From: Paraburkholderia sp. BL10I2N1
Lineage (GTDB): Bacteria > Pseudomonadota > Gammaproteobacteria > Burkholderiales > Burkholderiaceae
Assembly: GCF_004361815.1 (NCBI RefSeq)
Contig: NZ_SNWA01000001.1
Span: forward strand, 1,364,001-1,428,000
Direction: 5' to 3'
DNA: 64,000 bases
Below, in pieces: positions 1 to 11,508 of this stretch. Both the position numbers and the translations under genes were made by a program. Position 1 is the stretch's first letter. Each line of letters opens with the position of its first letter. Under the pieces are notes generated by a model that saw only the letters and a program-made list of their open reading frames with translations, ran no database searches and was not told where the DNA came from.

Positions 1-1347
1 ACGATGAAGCTGAACGCGACGTCGGAAATGCTGCCGGTCACGTGGCCGGAATTTGGTCAGATTCACCCGTTTGCGCCGGCAGAACAAACCGTCGGCTACC
101 GCGAAATGATCGATCAGCTCGAACAGATGCTGGTCGCCGCCACCGGTTACGCCGCTGTCTCGCTGCAACCGAACGCCGGCTCGCAAGGCGAATACGCCGG
201 CCTGCTGATCATCCACGCGTATCACGCTTCGCGCGGCGAAGGTCATCGCAACGTCTGTCTGATTCCGGCTTCGGCGCACGGCACCAACCCGGCTTCGGCG
301 CAGATGGCCGGCATGCAGGTCGTCGTGGTTGCCTGCGACGCGCAAGGCAACGTCGACATCGAAGACCTGAAGGCGAAGGCCGCGCAGCACGCTGACAAGC
401 TCGCGGCGATCATGATCACGTATCCGTCGACCCACGGCGTGTTCGAGCAGAACGTCCGCGAAATCTGTCAGATCGTGCATGCGCACGGCGGTCAGGTTTA
501 TGTCGACGGCGCGAACATGAACGCGATGGTCGGTCTCACGGCGCCTGGCCAGTTTGGTGGCGACGTGTCGCACCTGAACCTGCACAAGACTTTCTGCATT
601 CCCCACGGCGGCGGCGGACCGGGCGTCGGTCCGGTCGCGGTCGGCGCGCATCTTGCGAAGTTCCTGCCGAACCAGACGTCGTCGGGCTATGAGCGCGATG
701 CGAACGGCATCGGCGCCGTTTCGGCCGCGCCTTACGGCTCGGCTTCGATCCTGCCAATCTCGTGGATGTACATCGCGATGATGGGCGCGAAGAACCTCAC
801 CGCCGCCACCGAAGCCGCGATCCTCAACGCGAACTACGTCGCGAAGAAACTCGCGCCGCACTACCCGGTGCTGTATTCGGGCCCGGGCGGACTCGTCGCA
901 CACGAATGCATCCTCGATCTGCGTCCGATCAAGGAAACGAGCGGCATCAGCGTCGACGACGTCGCCAAGCGGTTGATGGATTACGGCTTTCACGCGCCGA
1001 CCATGAGCTTCCCGGTGCCGGGCACGCTGATGGTCGAGCCGACCGAATCGGAATCGAAGGAAGAACTCGACCGCTTCATCGAAGCGATGATCGCGATCCG
1101 CGAGGAAATCCGCGCGGTCGAGGAAAGTCGCGGCGATCGTGAGGACAATCCGCTCAAGCACGCCCCGCACACCGCGGCAGTCGTCGTAGCCGACGACTGG
1201 AAGCATGCTTATTCGCGTGAAACCGCCGCGTATCCGTTGCCGTCGCTGGTCGCGAAGAAGTACTGGCCGCCGGTTGGCCGTGCCGACAACGTCTACGGCG
1301 ACCGCAACCTGTTCTGCTCGTGCGTGCCGGTGGCGGATTACGCGTAA
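1..1347 (+). CDS. gcvP: Glycine dehydrogenase (decarboxylating), P protein, C-terminal part
   Basis: This is the 3' part of the pyridoxal-phosphate P protein of the glycine cleavage system, which decarboxylates glycine and passes the aminomethyl group to GcvH lipoate. The frame is open from base 1, so the true start lies left of the window; about 448 residues of a usual roughly 950-980 are present. The PLP-lysine motif LNLHKTF followed by a Gly-rich run (IPHGGGGPG) is intact, with the Lys codon at 586-588. The frame ends at TAA 1345-1347 and is followed by a 12-bp hairpin. The ATG at base 4 is only an internal Met. The rest of the gcv operon presumably lies to the left. Confidence 0.95.
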   Translation, partial: TMKLNATSEMLPVTWPEFGQIHPFAPAEQTVGYREMIDQLEQMLVAATGYAAVSLQPNAGSQGEYAGLLIIHAYHASRGEGHRNVCLIPASAHGTNPASAQMAGMQVVVVACDAQGNVDIEDLKAKAAQHADKLAAIMITYPSTHGVFEQNVREICQIVHAHGGQVYVDGANMNAMVGLTAPGQFGGDVSHLNLHKTFCIPHGGGGPGVGPVAVGAHLAKFLPNQTSSGYERDANGIGAVSAAPYGSASILPISWMYIAMMGAKNLTAATEAAILNANYVAKKLAPHYPVLYSGPGGLVAHECILDLRPIKETSGISVDDVAKRLMDYGFHAPTMSFPVPGTLMVEPTESESKEELDRFIEAMIAIREEIRAVEESRGDREDNPLKHAPHTAAVVVADDWKHAYSRETAAYPLPSLVAKKYWPPVGRADNVYGDRNLFCSCVPVADYA

Positions 1348-1368
1348 GGTCGACGTCGCTGTCTTAAG

Positions 1369-1396
1369 CCACGTGCTGTCTGATGACAGCACGTGG
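1369..1396 (+). terminator. Hairpin after gcvP
   Basis: A perfect 12-bp inverted repeat (CCACGTGCTGTC / GACAGCACGTGG) with a TGAT loop starts 22 bases after the gcvP stop. There is no U-tract behind it, so it may be an RNA-stabilising 3' end or a Rho-assisted terminator rather than a canonical intrinsic one. Confidence 0.6.
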
Positions 1397-1484
1397 GAAG
1401 CACGTGGCCAGCGTGCAATTCTGTCGTTCGCGCCCCGGAACGGCTAACATCACACACCAAATGAGCCTAACGAAGGAGTTTCGC

Positions 1485-2627
1485 ATGGCGCGAAAGGTGC
1501 GATTGATGCAACGCCGGATAAACGCAACGGGGGTGCGCTCGCGACGGTCAGCCAGCGCATCACTGACCACCCTGCTCGTGGCCTGCGGCTCGCTCATGCT
1601 GCCGCTGCAGCAAGCGCGCGCAGCGATGAATTTCTGTGCAGCGCCCGCACTGCAAACCAGCGAACGTACGAATGCCGATCCTGGCGTGAAGGCGCTGGTC
1701 GCCAATGTGCTGGCGCATCTGAACGATCCGGCGCAAGCGCTTCCGAAGCTGCATACCGAAGGAACGTTACCGCACGAAGGGATTTACGACCAGAGCGTCG
1801 AAGCGGAAAAGGATCTCGATCTGCTTCGCGATGCCGCGCTCGCGTGGCGTGCAACCAGCGACGACCGATTCCTGAGACTGGTCGACCGCCTGCTGTACGC
1901 GTGGGTGACGACCTATCAGCCGAACTTCAACCCGATCGACGAAACACGTTTCGAAGGCCTCATCCTCGCCTACGACATGACCGCCAGCGCGCTGCCCGTG
2001 AAAACTCGCAACGCAACGATGGCGTTCCTGACGAAATTCGCAAATGGCTACATCGCACAGATCGACGCGCAACCTCGACCGCTGAAAGGCACGTTCCGAA
2101 ACAATTGGCAGAGTCATCGGGTCAAACTCATTGCGATGGCGGCGTTCACCCTCGACAACCGCAAGATGATCAATGCGGCACAGCGTCTCTTCGTGGAGCA
2201 CATCGGCGACAACATCGCGCCAGACGGCTCGACCATCGATTTCGCCGAGCGTGATGCGCTGCATTACGTGACTTACGATCTCCAGCCACTCGTGACAGCC
2301 GCGCTCGCCGCGCGCCGCCACAACCGCAACTGGCTGAACGAAAAAGCGCCAAACGGCACAACGCTGGCCGCGGCGCTGGACTGGCTGATGCCGTACGCGA
2401 TGGGCACGAAGACGCATGAAGAATTTGCGCATTCGGAGGTGCCATTCGATGCGAAACGTCGCGAAGCGGGCTTGCCCGGCTTTTCGGGTCAGTGGGATCC
2501 GAAGAACGCAACGGAACTGTTTCACCTCGCCGCGCGGCTCGACGGGCGCTACACGCCGGTCGCGCTGCAACTGGCACCGACGCCGCCCGCGTGGCTCGCC
2601 GTGTGCCTGCCGCTAGCGGCGCGCTAA
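1485..2627 (+). CDS. Exported alginate-lyase-like protein
   Basis: A 380-residue protein with a long basic N terminus and hydrophobic stretch ending in QARA, consistent with a Sec signal peptide and periplasmic location. The mature part is helical and resembles the alginate lyase superfamily (PL5/AlgL-type fold): it has NNWQSH, where AlgL has an Asn-Asn-His element, and [16 protein letters not shown], like the AlgL region RGRRALHYH. I chose the ATG at 1485 because AAGGAG lies at 1473-1478, in preference to an in-frame ATG at 1383 that would place coding sequence in the gcvP hairpin. It stands alone, with no other polysaccharide genes nearby, so the substrate is unknown and alginate itself is not established. 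Confidence 0.75.
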   Translation: MARKVRLMQRRINATGVRSRRSASASLTTLLVACGSLMLPLQQARAAMNFCAAPALQTSERTNADPGVKALVANVLAHLNDPAQALPKLHTEGTLPHEGIYDQSVEAEKDLDLLRDAALAWRATSDDRFLRLVDRLLYAWVTTYQPNFNPIDETRFEGLILAYDMTASALPVKTRNATMAFLTKFANGYIAQIDAQPRPLKGTFRNNWQSHRVKLIAMAAFTLDNRKMINAAQRLFVEHIGDNIAPDGSTIDFAERDALHYVTYDLQPLVTAALAARRHNRNWLNEKAPNGTTLAAALDWLMPYAMGTKTHEEFAHSEVPFDAKRREAGLPGFSGQWDPKNATELFHLAARLDGRYTPVALQLAPTPPAWLAVCLPLAAR

Positions 2628-2655
2628 ACCGATCTTTCTATATGCAGGAGCAGTA

Positions 2656-4044
<1,389 letters not shown>

Positions 4045-4192
4045 GGCGGTTCATCTATTGAGGCCAGCGCGCCAGCGCGCTTCCCGTTGATGCGCTGCGC
4101 AAGCCTCGGTCCGTGACATCGGGCGGCCAGTCGGCGTAAGCTGTCGGAGCCTTTTTCTTCCGACCAGAGACCAGACTGGAGGCTTCTTCGCA

Positions 4193-5911
4193 ATGCCGCT
4201 GCCGAACGTTTCAGATTCCACCGACTCCACCCGCTCCACCACCGGCGCACGGCTCGTCGTCGATGCGTTGCTGACGCATGGCGTCGAACGCGTCTTCTGT
4301 GTGCCCGGCGAAAGCTTTCTTGCTGTACTTGATTCACTGCACGACGAAACTGAACGCATCCAGACAATCGTCTGCCGCCATGAAGCGGCAGCGGCCAATA
4401 TGGCCGAAGCCGTCGGCAAGCTGACTGGCCGGCCGGGTGTCGCGCTCGTTACGCGCGGACCGGGCGCCACGCATGCTTCGATCGGCGTGCACACGGCGTT
4501 TCAGGATTCGACGCCGATGATCCTGCTGATCGGCCAGTGCGCGCGCGAGCACCTCGATCGCGAGGCGTTCCAGGAAATCGACTACCGGCGCATGTTCGGT
4601 CAGATGGCGAAATGGGTTGCCCAGATCGACGACCCGCGCCGCATTCCCGAATATCTGAGCCATGCGTTTCATACCGCGACGTCGGGCCGGCCCGGACCCG
4701 TCGTTCTTTCGCTTCCCGAAGACGTATTGAGCGATGTATGTCCCGTCGTCCCCGGCGCGCCGAAGTATCACCGCGTTGCCGCGTCGCCGTCGAAGGCGCA
4801 GATCGGACAGTTGCGGCAGTTGCTCGAAGGCGCGAAGCGGCCGATGGTAATCGCGGGCGGCAGTGGCTGGACCACGACGGCGTGCACCGATTTCCGGCGC
4901 TTCGTCGAGAACTGGCAGTTGCCGGTCGGGCTTGCGTTCCGCTATCAGGACACGCTCGACAACGAACACCCGAACTATGCGGGCGACGTCGGCCTGGGTG
5001 TCAATCCGGCGCTCGCACAGCGCATCCGCGATGCGGACCTGTTGCTCGCCATCGGCCCGCGCCTGGGCGAGGCCACCACGAACGGCTACACGCTGCTCGA
5101 TATCCCGAAGACAAAACAGACACTCGTGCACGTGCACCAGAGCGCGGAAGAACTGGGGCGGGTGTATGCAGCCGATCTGCCGATCGTCTCGGGCATGCCT
5201 GAGCTTGCCGAAATGTTGGCTGAACTGAAACCATCGGCGACGCCCGCCTGGGTCGGTTCGGCGGAAGAAGCACATCGCGCGTATCTCGACTGGCGCAAGC
5301 CCTGCACGATCCCTGGCGGCGTGCAGATGGGCGAAGTCATCCAGCAGTTGCGTGCCCATCTCCCAGACGACGCGATCCTCACGAACGGCGCGGGCAACTA
5401 CGCAACCTGGCTGCATCGGCATTTTTCGTATCGGCATTTCCGCTCGCAACTTGCGCCGACGAGCGGTGCCATGGGCTACGGCGTGCCGGCCGCGATCGCG
5501 GCGAAATCCATGTATCCGGACCGCGCGGTCGTCGCGCTCGCAGGCGATGGCTGCTTCATGATGGCCGGCCAGGAACTCGCCACGGCGATGCAATACGATC
5601 TGCACGTGATCTTCATCGTCGTGAACAACAGCCACTACGGCACGATCCGCATGCATCAGGAGCGGCACTATCCGGGGCGCGTGCACGGCACGGGTCTGAC
5701 GAATCCGGATTTCGTGGCGTTCGCGCGCTCGTTTGGCGCGCATGGTGAACTGGTCGAGCGGACTGAGGATTTCCTGCCTGCCTTCGAACGGGCACGGGCG
5801 GCGAGGCGCGCCGCGCTGATCGAGATCCGCATGCCGCAGGAAGCAAGTACGCCCGGCGCGACGCTCGAACAGATCCGCGAGCAGGGTCGCAGAATGCGCG
5901 GGGAAACGTAA
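4193..5911 (+). CDS. Thiamine-diphosphate-dependent enzyme, acetolactate-synthase-like
   Basis: A 572-residue protein with the three-domain ThDP architecture: N-terminal pyrimidine-binding domain with catalytic Glu in CRHEAAAA (about residue 64), a central domain, and a C-terminal pyrophosphate domain with GDG (about 451) through VVNNSHYG (about 480), the Mg2+/ThDP motif. It belongs to the acetolactate synthase / benzoylformate decarboxylase superfamily. No small regulatory IlvN-type subunit follows, so it is probably not the biosynthetic acetohydroxyacid synthase. The true substrate (a 2-oxo acid) cannot be told from the sequence. GGAGG lies about 10 bases before the ATG. Confidence 0.88.
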   Translation: MPLPNVSDSTDSTRSTTGARLVVDALLTHGVERVFCVPGESFLAVLDSLHDETERIQTIVCRHEAAAANMAEAVGKLTGRPGVALVTRGPGATHASIGVHTAFQDSTPMILLIGQCAREHLDREAFQEIDYRRMFGQMAKWVAQIDDPRRIPEYLSHAFHTATSGRPGPVVLSLPEDVLSDVCPVVPGAPKYHRVAASPSKAQIGQLRQLLEGAKRPMVIAGGSGWTTTACTDFRRFVENWQLPVGLAFRYQDTLDNEHPNYAGDVGLGVNPALAQRIRDADLLLAIGPRLGEATTNGYTLLDIPKTKQTLVHVHQSAEELGRVYAADLPIVSGMPELAEMLAELKPSATPAWVGSAEEAHRAYLDWRKPCTIPGGVQMGEVIQQLRAHLPDDAILTNGAGNYATWLHRHFSYRHFRSQLAPTSGAMGYGVPAAIAAKSMYPDRAVVALAGDGCFMMAGQELATAMQYDLHVIFIVVNNSHYGTIRMHQERHYPGRVHGTGLTNPDFVAFARSFGAHGELVERTEDFLPAFERARAARRAALIEIRMPQEASTPGATLEQIREQGRRMRGET

Positions 5912-5954
5912 TTTGCGGCGCCCTTGGCGTGGCAGTGCCACACGGTGATAAAAA

Positions 5955-5974
5955 AGCCCCGCTTTTGCGGGGCT
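5955..5974. terminator. Bidirectional intrinsic terminator
   Basis: AGCCCCGC, TTTT loop, GCGGGGCT, flanked by an A-run on the left and TTT on the right. It lies between two convergent genes, so it can stop transcription from both sides. Confidence 0.85.
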
Positions 5975-6016
5975 CTTTAACTTCCAGCAGCGCGGAACGC
6001 GCAAGCATCGAACTGC

Positions 6017-7165
6017 TTACTTGCCGCCGACGCTTTGCAGCGTCGTCCACTTGCCGTCGACAACCTTGTACAGCGTGATGCCGCCGTTCTTCAGGTCGCC
6101 CTTCGGGTCATACGCGAGGTCCTTCGACGTCACTGCCGGCATCGACGTCTGCGCGAGCAGCGGCAGGTACTTTGCCGGATCCGTCGAGTTCGCCTTCTTC
6201 ATCGCGTTGAACATGGCCATCGCGCCGTCGTAAGCGTACGGCGAGTACGTCTGCACATCCTCGTTGAAGCGCTTCTTGTACTTCGCGACGTAGTCCTTGC
6301 CGCCCGGCATTTCGTCCAGCGGCAGGCCAGCCAGCGAAGCCACCGTGCCGTTTGCCGAGTCGCCCGCGATCTTCACGAACGTGTCCGTCTTGACCATTTC
6401 GCCAGCCATCAGCGGCGACTTCATGCCAAGCGTCTTCATCTGCTTGACCATCGGGCCTGCCTGCGAATCCGCACCACCGTAGTAGACCAGATCCGGGTTG
6501 GCCGCCTTCAGCTTCGTCAGAATCGCCTTGAAGTCGACAGCCTTGTCGTTCGTGTATTCGCGCGCGACGATCGTGGCGCCCGCTGCCTTGGCCGCCTTTT
6601 CAAACTGGTCAGCCAGACCCTGGCCGTAAGCCGTGCGGTCGTCGACAATCGCGATCTTCTTCACACCCAGGTTCTTCACCGCGAACGTGCCAGCCACCGA
6701 GCCTTGCTGCGTGTCGGAGGTCATCATGCGGAACGTCGTCTTGAAGCCCTGTTGCGTGTACTCGGGTGCGGTCGCCATCGCGATTTGCGGGATGCCTGCG
6801 TTCGCGTAAATGCGCGATGCCGGGATCGTCGTGCCGGAGTTGAAGTGGCCCAGCATGCCCTTGATGCCGTCGTCGACGAGCTTCTGTGCGACCGTCGTAC
6901 CCGTGCGCGGGTCGGCCTGGTCGTCGGCTGCGTCCAGCACGAAGCGAACCGGCTTGCCGCCAATCACCGGCTTCGTTGCGTTCATGTCTTCCACGGCCAG
7001 CGTGATGCCGTTCTGGAAGTCCTTGCCGTAGTGCGCCTGAGCACCCGTCATCGGACCGGCAAAGCCGATCTTCACGTCTTCAGACTGTTGCGCCTGTGCG
7101 GTCCCCGCCAGCGACATGACCGCGACGAGCGTCGCGCCTGCCAGCCCTTTCATCGTGTGTTGCAT
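6017..7165 (-). CDS. Branched-chain amino acid ABC transporter, periplasmic binding protein
   Basis: A 382-residue protein with a clear Sec signal peptide (hydrophobic core ending AQAQ) and a type-1 periplasmic binding fold of the LivJ/LivK family: mature start VKIGFAGPMTG, then the central region typical of the Leu/Ile/Val-binding proteins. It should capture an amino acid and deliver it to a membrane LivHMGF complex. No permease genes adjoin it, so it must share a transporter encoded elsewhere. GGAG precedes the ATG at 7165. It lies 87 bases downstream of putA on the same strand, but nothing links its ligand to proline. Confidence 0.93.
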   Translation of the reverse strand: MQHTMKGLAGATLVAVMSLAGTAQAQQSEDVKIGFAGPMTGAQAHYGKDFQNGITLAVEDMNATKPVIGGKPVRFVLDAADDQADPRTGTTVAQKLVDDGIKGMLGHFNSGTTIPASRIYANAGIPQIAMATAPEYTQQGFKTTFRMMTSDTQQGSVAGTFAVKNLGVKKIAIVDDRTAYGQGLADQFEKAAKAAGATIVAREYTNDKAVDFKAILTKLKAANPDLVYYGGADSQAGPMVKQMKTLGMKSPLMAGEMVKTDTFVKIAGDSANGTVASLAGLPLDEMPGGKDYVAKYKKRFNEDVQTYSPYAYDGAMAMFNAMKKANSTDPAKYLPLLAQTSMPAVTSKDLAYDPKGDLKNGGITLYKVVDGKWTTLQSVGGK

Positions 7166-7252
7166 AGCTTCTCCATGGTACCAGGTGTAAGTGGAGCGGC
7201 TTCGGGGTCGCCGTGCCGCTTCCGTTTTATTGAATTGACCGTCGAGGTTCGC

Positions 7253-10200
7253 TCAGCCGATCGTCATCAAATTCGCATTGCCGCCTGCTGCTGCCGTATT
7301 TACGCTGACCGAACGTTCCGTCAACAGACGTTCAAGTGCGTAATCTTCATCGCCGCCTTCCAGCGCGCGTGCCGCCACGCCCTGCACCGAGACGATCGGT
7401 CCCGGACGTTTCGCGACTTCCTTGACGAGCGCGAGCAGTTCGTCGCTGTCGCCTTCGAAGAGCACTCCATCGAAGGCAGCATCGGCGCTCTTGCGCACGC
7501 TTGCATATTGCTTCAACCCTGCGGGCAACGCGGCGACCAGCTGCTCGCCTGCCGCGCCTTCGAAGAGCGCGCGGTTGCCCGTCGCCAGCACGGCCGCGAA
7601 CTGCGCACGCGCGCCGCCGGCGGTCGACGCCACGCACAGCACCGTGCCACGTGCGCCCAGCGTATAGGTGTTGCGCTCACCGGTCGGCCCCGGCAACACC
7701 GCCGTCGCCCCCGCCAGCACGTGCGACAGATAACCGTCGCAACGCGCCGCCAGCGCCGGCTGTCCTTCGCCGATCAGCCAGTCGCGCAGTGCCGTCAGCG
7801 CGGAAGACGGATTGTCGCCGATTCCGATTCCGTTTTGGGACGGCCCGTTTTGGGACGGCCCGTTCTGGGACGGAGATGGCGCATCGACCATCAGCGCCGC
7901 TGCGAGCGACTTTGGCAAACCGGCCGGACGCTTCGCCAGCAGGCGCTGCAGGTACAGCGCGCCGCCCGCTTTCGGGCCCGTACCCGACAGGCCTTCGCCG
8001 CCGAACGGTTGTACACCCACCACCGCACCGATCACGTTGCGGTTCACATAAATGTTGCCCACATGCGCGCGGCTGATCACATGCGCGATCGTTTCGTCGA
8101 TCCGCGTGTGGACGCCGAGCGTCAGGCCGTAGCCCGTCGTGCGGATCTGGTCGAGCAGCCTGTCGAGCGCACTGCGGCGATAACGCACCACGTGCAGCAC
8201 CGGGCCGAACACCTCGCGCTTCAGTTCGTCGATGCTGTCGAGTTCGATCAGCGTCGGCGGCACGAATGTGCCCGGCGCGCAGCCTTCCGGCATCGGCAGC
8301 TGAACGACCTTGCGCCCCTTCTCGCGCATCGCCGCGATGTGCGCGTCGATGCCGCGCTTCGCGTCCGCGTCGATCACCGGACCGACGTCGATCGACAGAC
8401 GATCCGGATTGCCCACCGCCAGTTCGCCCATCGCACCTGTCAGCATTTCGAGCGTGCGATCGGCGACGTCGTCCTGTAGACAGAGAACGCGCAGCGCGGA
8501 ACACCGTTGACCGGCCGAGTCGAAAGACGACTGCAGCACGTCCGCGACCACCTGCTCGGCGAGCGCCGACGAATCGACGATCATCGCGTTCTGGCCGCCT
8601 GTTTCCGCGATCAGCGGAATCGGCTTTCCGTCGGCGTCCAACCTGGAGGACAGCGTCTTGTTGATCAGGCGCGCGACTTCCGTCGAGCCGGTGAACATCA
8701 CGGCGCGCGTACGCGCATCGGCCACCAGCGCGGCGCCGACCGTTTCGCCGTTACCCGGCAGCAGCTGCACGGCACCCGCCGGCACGCCCGCTTCGCGCAG
8801 GATGCGAACGGCTTGCGCGGCGATCAGCGGCGTCTGCTCGGCAGGCTTGGCGAGCACAGTATTGCCGGCGGCGAGCGCCGCGGCCACCTGGCCCATGAAA
8901 ATCGCCAGCGGGAAGTTCCACGGGCTGATACACACGACCGGACCGAGCGGACGATGCGTATCGTTCGAGAACTCGGTGCGAATCTGTGTTGAGTAATAGC
9001 GCAGGAAATCGATCGCTTCGCGGATTTCCGCCACGGCGTTCGGCAGCGACTTGCCTGCTTCACGCACGACCAGGCCCATCAGCGTGTGCATCTGCGCTTC
9101 GAGCAGATCGGCGGCGCGCGCGAGACAATCGGCGCGCGCTTCGACCGGCGTCGCCTGCCAGATCGGCGCGGCGGCGACAGCGTGCGACAGCGCGGCGCTC
9201 ACGTGCTCAGGCGTCGCTTCGACGACCGTGCCGACGAGGTCACGATGATCGGCCGGGTTCCGCACGTCACGTGCGGTGCCACCAGTGATTTCATCGCCTT
9301 CGAGCATCGGCGCCGCGCGCCACGGATGATGCGCACTCGCCAGCAATGCCGACGACAGCGACGCCAGCCGATGTTCGTTCGACAGGTCGAGGCCCATCGA
9401 ATTGGCACGCTCCACGCCGAACAGGTGGCGCGGCAGCGGGATCTTCGCGTGCGGTGCGCCCGGCGGCACGATCTTCGACGCTTCTTCGACCGGATCGGCG
9501 ATCAGGTCCTTGATGGGCACGGTTTCGTCGGCGATGCGGTTCACGAACGACGTGTTCGCACCGTTCTCCAGCAGACGGCGCACGAGGTACGCGAGCAGCG
9601 TTTCGTGAGTGCCGACCGGCGCGTACACGCGGCACGGACGGTTCAGCTTGTCGCGGCCGGTGACTTCTTCATACAGCGGCTCGCCCATGCCGTGCAGGCA
9701 CTGGAACTCGTACTGGCCAGGATAGTAGTTCTGGCCCGCGAGGTGATAGATCGCCGACAGCGTATGCGCGTTGTGGGTCGCGAACTGCGGATAGACCGCA
9801 TCGGGCGCGCCGAGCAGCTTCTTCGCGCAGGCGAGGTACGACACGTCCGTGTAGATCTTGCGGGTGTACACCGGATAGCCTTCGAGGCCATCCACCTGGG
9901 CACGCTTGATTTCCGTATCCCAGTACGCGCCCTTCACCAGCCGGACCATGATGCGATGGCGGCTGCGGCGCGCGAGATCGATCAGGTAATCGATCACGAA
10001 CGGGCAGCGCTTCTGGTAGCCCTGCACGACAAAACCGATGCCGTTCCAGCCGGCCAGCTCCGGATCGAAGCACAGCGCTTCCAGCAGATCGAGCGAAAGT
10101 TCGAGGCGGTCGGCTTCTTCGGCGTCGATGTTCAGGCCGATGTCGTAGCGACGCGCGAGGATCGCGAGCGAGCGCACACGCGGCAGCAGCTCGTTCATCG

Positions 10201-11224
10201 TGCGTTCCTGCTGCGAGCGCGAATAGCGTGCATGCAGTGCCGACAGCTTGATCGAGATGCCCGGGCCTTCGTAGATGCCGCGGCCTCCCGCGGCCTTGCC
10301 GATCGCGTGGATCGCCTGCTCGTACGACGCGTAGTAGCGTTGTGCGTCGGCTTCGGTTGTCGCCGCCTCGCCGAGCATGTCGTACGAATAGCGGAAGCCA
10401 CGTGCTTCGTACTTGCGGCTGTTGGCGAGTGCTTCGGAGATGTTCTCGCCGGTGACGAACTGCTCGCCCATGAGACGCATCGCCATGTCGACACCCTTTC
10501 TGATCAGCGGCTCGCCACCCTTGCCGATCAGACGCGTGAGCGCCGACGAAAGCCCCGTTTCGCTATTGGTCGTCACCAGCTTGCCGGTGATCATCAAGCC
10601 CCACGTCGCGGCGTTGACGAACAGCGACGGCGCCTGACCCACATGCGATTTCCAGTCGCCCTTGCTGATCTTGTCGCGGATCAGCGCATCGCGGGTCGCA
10701 CGATCCGGAATGCGCAGCAGCGCTTCGGCGAGACACATCAGCGCGACGCCTTCCTGGCTCGACAGCGAGAATTCGTGGATCAACCCTTCGACGCCGCCAC
10801 CCTTGCTCTTGGCGCGCAGCGTTTCGACGAGCTTCGCGGCCAGCGCCTCGACGTCGCCCGCGAGATTGGCCGGCAGACGCGCCTGGCCGAGCAGGAACGG
10901 CAGACATTCCGGCTCCGGCCGGCGATACGCCGCCGTGATCGCCGCCCTCAGCACCGATTGCGGCTGCACGTTCTGGGCGAATTCGAGGAACGGATGCGAC
11001 GCACCTTCTTCGTCCGACTCGACGGCCGCGCCGTCGGCCAGATCGGTCGAGCCGTTCAAACCCGAGAGTTCAGGGGGCAGCTGGCCATGTTCGATCTTTT
11101 CGAGGTACGCGAAGATGGCCTGCTTGATCAGCCAGTGCGGCGTGCGCTCGAGGCGCGTGGCGGCTTCTTTCAGCCGGGAACGGAGGAGGTCGTCGACTTT
11201 GACGCCAAGAGTAGTGCTCGCCAT
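7253..11224 (-). CDS. putA: Trifunctional PutA: proline dehydrogenase / P5C dehydrogenase / repressor
   Basis: A 1323-residue bifunctional flavoenzyme that oxidises proline to glutamate, the same size as E. coli PutA (1320). Residues 1-50 (ASTTLGVKVDDLLRSRL and following) look like a ribbon-helix-helix DNA-binding domain, so this is the trifunctional, autorepressing type. The FAD proline dehydrogenase barrel follows (LVKGAYWDTEIKRAQ), then the aldehyde dehydrogenase domain with AETGGQNAM and the catalytic Cys in DSAGQRCSALR (about residue 910), and a C-terminal domain. A linker near residues 1117-1131 contains three SQNGP-type repeats. AAGGAA precedes the ATG. A candidate PutA operator lies 75-105 bases upstream. 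Confidence 0.97.
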   Translation of the reverse strand: MASTTLGVKVDDLLRSRLKEAATRLERTPHWLIKQAIFAYLEKIEHGQLPPELSGLNGSTDLADGAAVESDEEGASHPFLEFAQNVQPQSVLRAAITAAYRRPEPECLPFLLGQARLPANLAGDVEALAAKLVETLRAKSKGGGVEGLIHEFSLSSQEGVALMCLAEALLRIPDRATRDALIRDKISKGDWKSHVGQAPSLFVNAATWGLMITGKLVTTNSETGLSSALTRLIGKGGEPLIRKGVDMAMRLMGEQFVTGENISEALANSRKYEARGFRYSYDMLGEAATTEADAQRYYASYEQAIHAIGKAAGGRGIYEGPGISIKLSALHARYSRSQQERTMNELLPRVRSLAILARRYDIGLNIDAEEADRLELSLDLLEALCFDPELAGWNGIGFVVQGYQKRCPFVIDYLIDLARRSRHRIMVRLVKGAYWDTEIKRAQVDGLEGYPVYTRKIYTDVSYLACAKKLLGAPDAVYPQFATHNAHTLSAIYHLAGQNYYPGQYEFQCLHGMGEPLYEEVTGRDKLNRPCRVYAPVGTHETLLAYLVRRLLENGANTSFVNRIADETVPIKDLIADPVEEASKIVPPGAPHAKIPLPRHLFGVERANSMGLDLSNEHRLASLSSALLASAHHPWRAAPMLEGDEITGGTARDVRNPADHRDLVGTVVEATPEHVSAALSHAVAAAPIWQATPVEARADCLARAADLLEAQMHTLMGLVVREAGKSLPNAVAEIREAIDFLRYYSTQIRTEFSNDTHRPLGPVVCISPWNFPLAIFMGQVAAALAAGNTVLAKPAEQTPLIAAQAVRILREAGVPAGAVQLLPGNGETVGAALVADARTRAVMFTGSTEVARLINKTLSSRLDADGKPIPLIAETGGQNAMIVDSSALAEQVVADVLQSSFDSAGQRCSALRVLCLQDDVADRTLEMLTGAMGELAVGNPDRLSIDVGPVIDADAKRGIDAHIAAMREKGRKVVQLPMPEGCAPGTFVPPTLIELDSIDELKREVFGPVLHVVRYRRSALDRLLDQIRTTGYGLTLGVHTRIDETIAHVISRAHVGNIYVNRNVIGAVVGVQPFGGEGLSGTGPKAGGALYLQRLLAKRPAGLPKSLAAALMVDAPSPSQNGPSQNGPSQNGIGIGDNPSSALTALRDWLIGEGQPALAARCDGYLSHVLAGATAVLPGPTGERNTYTLGARGTVLCVASTAGGARAQFAAVLATGNRALFEGAAGEQLVAALPAGLKQYASVRKSADAAFDGVLFEGDSDELLALVKEVAKRPGPIVSVQGVAARALEGGDEDYALERLLTERSVSVNTAAAGGNANLMTIG
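7830..7874 (-). repeat. Three 15-bp tandem repeats inside putA
   Basis: Two identical copies of CCGTTTTGGGACGGC and a third with two differences lie head to tail in frame, encoding Ser-Gln-Asn-Gly-Pro repeats. They sit in a flexible linker between the aldehyde dehydrogenase core and the C-terminal domain, so copy number could vary without loss of function. Confidence 0.9.
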
Positions 11225-11289
11225 GTTTCCTTCGAATGCCGATTGACATCGGCGAAAAGACTAGAAAGTTGGCCGAATCGTACGCCTCC

Positions 11290-11329
11290 AAATAAAAAGG
11301 TGCAACCGCATTCTGAGATAGGTTGCACC
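11290..11329 (-). promoter_or_regulatory. Inverted repeat with PutA operator hexamers; terminator-like on the minus strand
   Basis: GGTGCAACC (11299-11307) and GGTTGCACC (11321-11329) form a perfect 9-bp inverted repeat with a 13-base spacer. Each arm contains GTTGCA, one on each strand, which is the hexamer known for E. coli PutA binding. Read on the minus strand the hairpin is followed by TTTTTATTT, so it also has the form of an intrinsic terminator. It lies 75-105 bases before the putA ATG. It could repress putA, end leftward transcription from the YeiH unit, or do both. Confidence 0.6.
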
Positions 11330-11508
11330 CTTCGTCGGGCCTTACGTGGCGGGGCTTTGCGCCGGTCGGCGCGGCGCGGGCTGCGCCCGGTTGCGATCGG
11401 TGTTTTCCCTGGGAATAATCTTTTCGCCCATACCCTTATCGAATCGCCGCTCGCGCCGATATACAGTCATGCACCCGGGACCTGGTGCGCGATAAAAAGG
11501 CGGGCGAA

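Noticed and set aside
7830..7874. CRISPR array
   Set aside because: Repeats are contiguous, only 15 bp, in frame and have no spacers.
6035..8479. 814-codon open frame antisense to the binding-protein gene and putA
   Set aside because: Arg/His-rich composition typical of antisense frames in GC-rich DNA.
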